20,996 nt of DNA from a virus, in the IMG/VR virus record IMGVR_UViG_3300027963_000396, positions 1 through 20,996 of that record; one strand, 5' to 3'. How positions within the stretch are numbered: position 1 is the first letter of the stretch; each line of letters begins with the position of its first letter. The notes beneath the pieces are model-generated. The model was not told the origin of the DNA. It was given only the letters and a program-made list of their open reading frames with translations, and made no database searches. Position numbers and translations under genes: made by a program. Positions 19,760-20,996 of the stretch are shown one piece after another.

Positions 19760-20130
19760 AGTTTTTTAATCATCGCCCGCTTTAGTTCTGGGCTTGCCCT
19801 TTCTGAAATAAGTAGCGTTTGGCTGCCACGCTTGATCGATAGGATGGGTTCCGCGCGTTTCATTAGGCCGAGCAGGGTTTCCCTGTTCTCTAGCGCTGCC
19901 CTGACGTATCTAATGGCGGCCTCCGGCTCAGATTTCATATCCGCCCAAGTGCGCTCCATTTCGGCCTTTGCATCCTGATCGCCACCCGTGTTGAACCAGA
20001 ACGTGAATTTTCTGTGGCCGCCCTCCTCAACGATGCAAGTAACTGGATCGGATTCTCTAAGCTTTGCACCAAAGGCTGCGACGGCCGCAGCTACTTTAAT
20101 GTTTGTCGTTCCCCAGAAGCTATCAACCAT
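19756..20130 (-). CDS. tail-region hypothetical protein (124 aa)
   Basis: Sits between the tube protein and the chaperone genes, overlapping the latter by 4 bases. It has a helical N-terminus (Val-Ala-Ala-Ala-Val-Ala-Ala-Phe-Gly-Ala-Lys-Leu), a beta pair with Phe-Thr-Phe-Trp-Phe-Asn-Thr, and a basic C-terminus. It could be a minor tail or assembly factor; no family is recognised. Confidence 0.55.
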   Translation of the reverse strand: MVDSFWGTTNIKVAAAVAAFGAKLRESDPVTCIVEEGGHRKFTFWFNTGGDQDAKAEMERTWADMKSEPEAAIRYVRAALENRETLLGLMKRAEPILSIKRGSQTLLISERASPELKRAMIKKL

Positions 20131-20160
20131 TTTAGGATCTCATAAACCCGCCGGAGCGGA

Positions 20161-20508
20161 TTAGCTCATGTTAGGGAATCGAGTCGCCGATACGTCCACC
20201 GTGACGAATCCTTCGCTAGTACGATTAACGGTGACGCTATCGACTACGATCTTGCCGCCGGTGCTGGTGGCATTTGCCAAGGTTGTTAGAACTGCTCCTG
20301 CGGTTGTCGCATAAGCGCCTGTGATGGTGGTAGAGAATGAGAAGGAATCAGTGGGGTTATAGACGGCACAACCGACCACCTCGCCGCTCGCGTTCCTAAT
20401 TTCTGCGCGCTCGACGTTGCGGGTTTCCGTGAAAGATTGCACCAACCCACCGGATTCAGCACTAATGCCAAACTGTAGGCCCGTTGTCCCGATTGTTGTG
20501 GCTGCCAT
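20161..20508 (-). CDS. major tail (tube) protein candidate (115 aa)
   Basis: Small beta-rich protein with the composition of a tube subunit: Glu-Ile-Arg-Asn-Ala-Ser-Gly-Glu, Ser-Phe-Ser-Phe-Ser-Thr-Thr-Ile-Thr-Gly, and Val-Thr-Val-Asp-Val-Ser-Ala-Thr-Arg. It sits directly after the tail completion protein and before the chaperones, the usual slot. It would polymerise around the tape measure. An AAGG lies 5 bases before the ATG. At 115 residues it is short compared with most siphovirus tubes. Confidence 0.65.
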   Translation of the reverse strand: MAATTIGTTGLQFGISAESGGLVQSFTETRNVERAEIRNASGEVVGCAVYNPTDSFSFSTTITGAYATTAGAVLTTLANATSTGGKIVVDSVTVNRTSEGFVTVDVSATRFPNMS

Positions 20509-20526
20509 ATTGCCTTAAATTTTGTG

Positions 20527-20973
20527 TCAACTCGCGATTGAATTCGGTTGTGCGATGACTGCCAGCTTGTAGGTGCGACGCATTGTACGCTCTTCATCGT
20601 CGGCCTCAGGCTCAATAGAATCAACCTTGGCGTTGTAACAACGGGCAGATCCGATGGCCGTGGTGGCGTTTAACCTAGTCGCCAACGGGCTTGAATCATA
20701 GAAAGCCTGCAGAACCTTCGAGCATTTCCGAGTGTGCGCGTCCAGGGTTGTATCGTCATAAGAATCATCCACCACGATTTCAACTGGAACGCTGAACACG
20801 CCAGATCCCTGCACCGGCTCTTCCGTTCCTAGCGTCGCTTTTATTACAATAGATGGAGGCATGTTCTCCGTCTTGTCGTGCGACAAGTGATAGGTCACCC
20901 CGGTAACGGTTGTAGTTAGAAGCTCTTGAAAAGCAGCTTCAATTAGACGATCGAGCATGGTGACGGCGGGCAT
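20527..20973 (-). CDS. tail completion / terminator-like protein (148 aa)
   Basis: Starts with a helix (Leu-Asp-Arg-Leu-Ile-Glu-Ala-Ala-Phe), then strands such as Ser-Val-Pro-Val-Glu-Ile-Val-Val-Asp, an Arg/Lys helix (His-Thr-Arg-Lys-Cys-Ser-Lys-Val-Leu) and a last strand Arg-Thr-Tyr-Lys-Leu-Ala-Val-Ile. This fold order and the position ahead of the tube gene match tail terminator/completion proteins, which cap the tail and join it to the head. A strong GAGGAG ribosome-binding site precedes the ATG. Head genes should follow beyond the right edge. Confidence 0.65.
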   Translation of the reverse strand: MPAVTMLDRLIEAAFQELLTTTVTGVTYHLSHDKTENMPPSIVIKATLGTEEPVQGSGVFSVPVEIVVDDSYDDTTLDAHTRKCSKVLQAFYDSSPLATRLNATTAIGSARCYNAKVDSIEPEADDEERTMRRTYKLAVIAQPNSIAS

Positions 20974-20996
20974 ATTCTAAACTCCTCTTGTCACCA

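Noticed and set aside
1-20996. CRISPR array or insertion sequence
   Set aside because: No regularly spaced direct repeats of 24-40 bases and no transposase-like protein are seen; the iterons are too short and irregular.

Overview
The window looks like part of a temperate, siphovirus-like phage genome. It is unintegrated, circular or in a contig that joins both genome arms. Phage genes lie without a break on both sides of an integrase and a tRNA-derived attachment core, so the core reads as attP rather than a prophage end. The host is probably Gram-negative: the lysis region has two small lipoproteins, one in a spanin-like overlap, and an M15 peptidase. Verrucomicrobiota or a related phylum is possible, but that is only an impression from the protein styles (AEP primase-helicase, LamG tail protein).

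Almost everything is on the minus strand, so transcription runs right to left. Right arm (20996 to 9659, late genes): tail completion protein, tail tube protein, a G/GT-type tail assembly chaperone pair with a canonical -1 slippery site, a Gp10-like protein, a short tape measure, baseplate/tip and fibre proteins including an AT-rich LamG island, then a lysis cassette (lipoprotein, coiled-coil/TM protein, holin-like protein, spanin-like pair, M15 endolysin), then a MazG-like protein, a metallophosphoesterase and a winged-helix protein.

Centre (9662 to 7700, lysogeny/integration): two small ribbon-helix-helix (RHH) proteins are transcribed divergently from a 105-bp AT-rich gap with two palindromes built on TACGCA/TGCGTA. 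The leftward RHH gene is followed by an excisionase-like gene that collides with the rightward tyrosine integrase. Next comes attP, a copy of the 3' end of a class II tRNA, probably tRNA-Ser.

Left arm (7997 to 1, early/replication genes): a chain of compact genes with 4-nt ATGA/GTGA overlaps. It includes three PD-(D/E)XK-type nucleases, a ssDNA-binding-like protein, a secreted 3D-domain protein, wHTH and HTH proteins, an AEP primase-helicase, and an iteron cluster at 1018-1151 that is the best candidate replication origin or operator.

No stretch over 300 bases lacks a gene. The largest gaps are 1005-1153 (iterons), 9414-9518 (switch operators) and 7998-8041 (between the early genes and int; no convincing promoter seen). 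No capsid, portal or terminase gene is visible; these should lie beyond the right edge.
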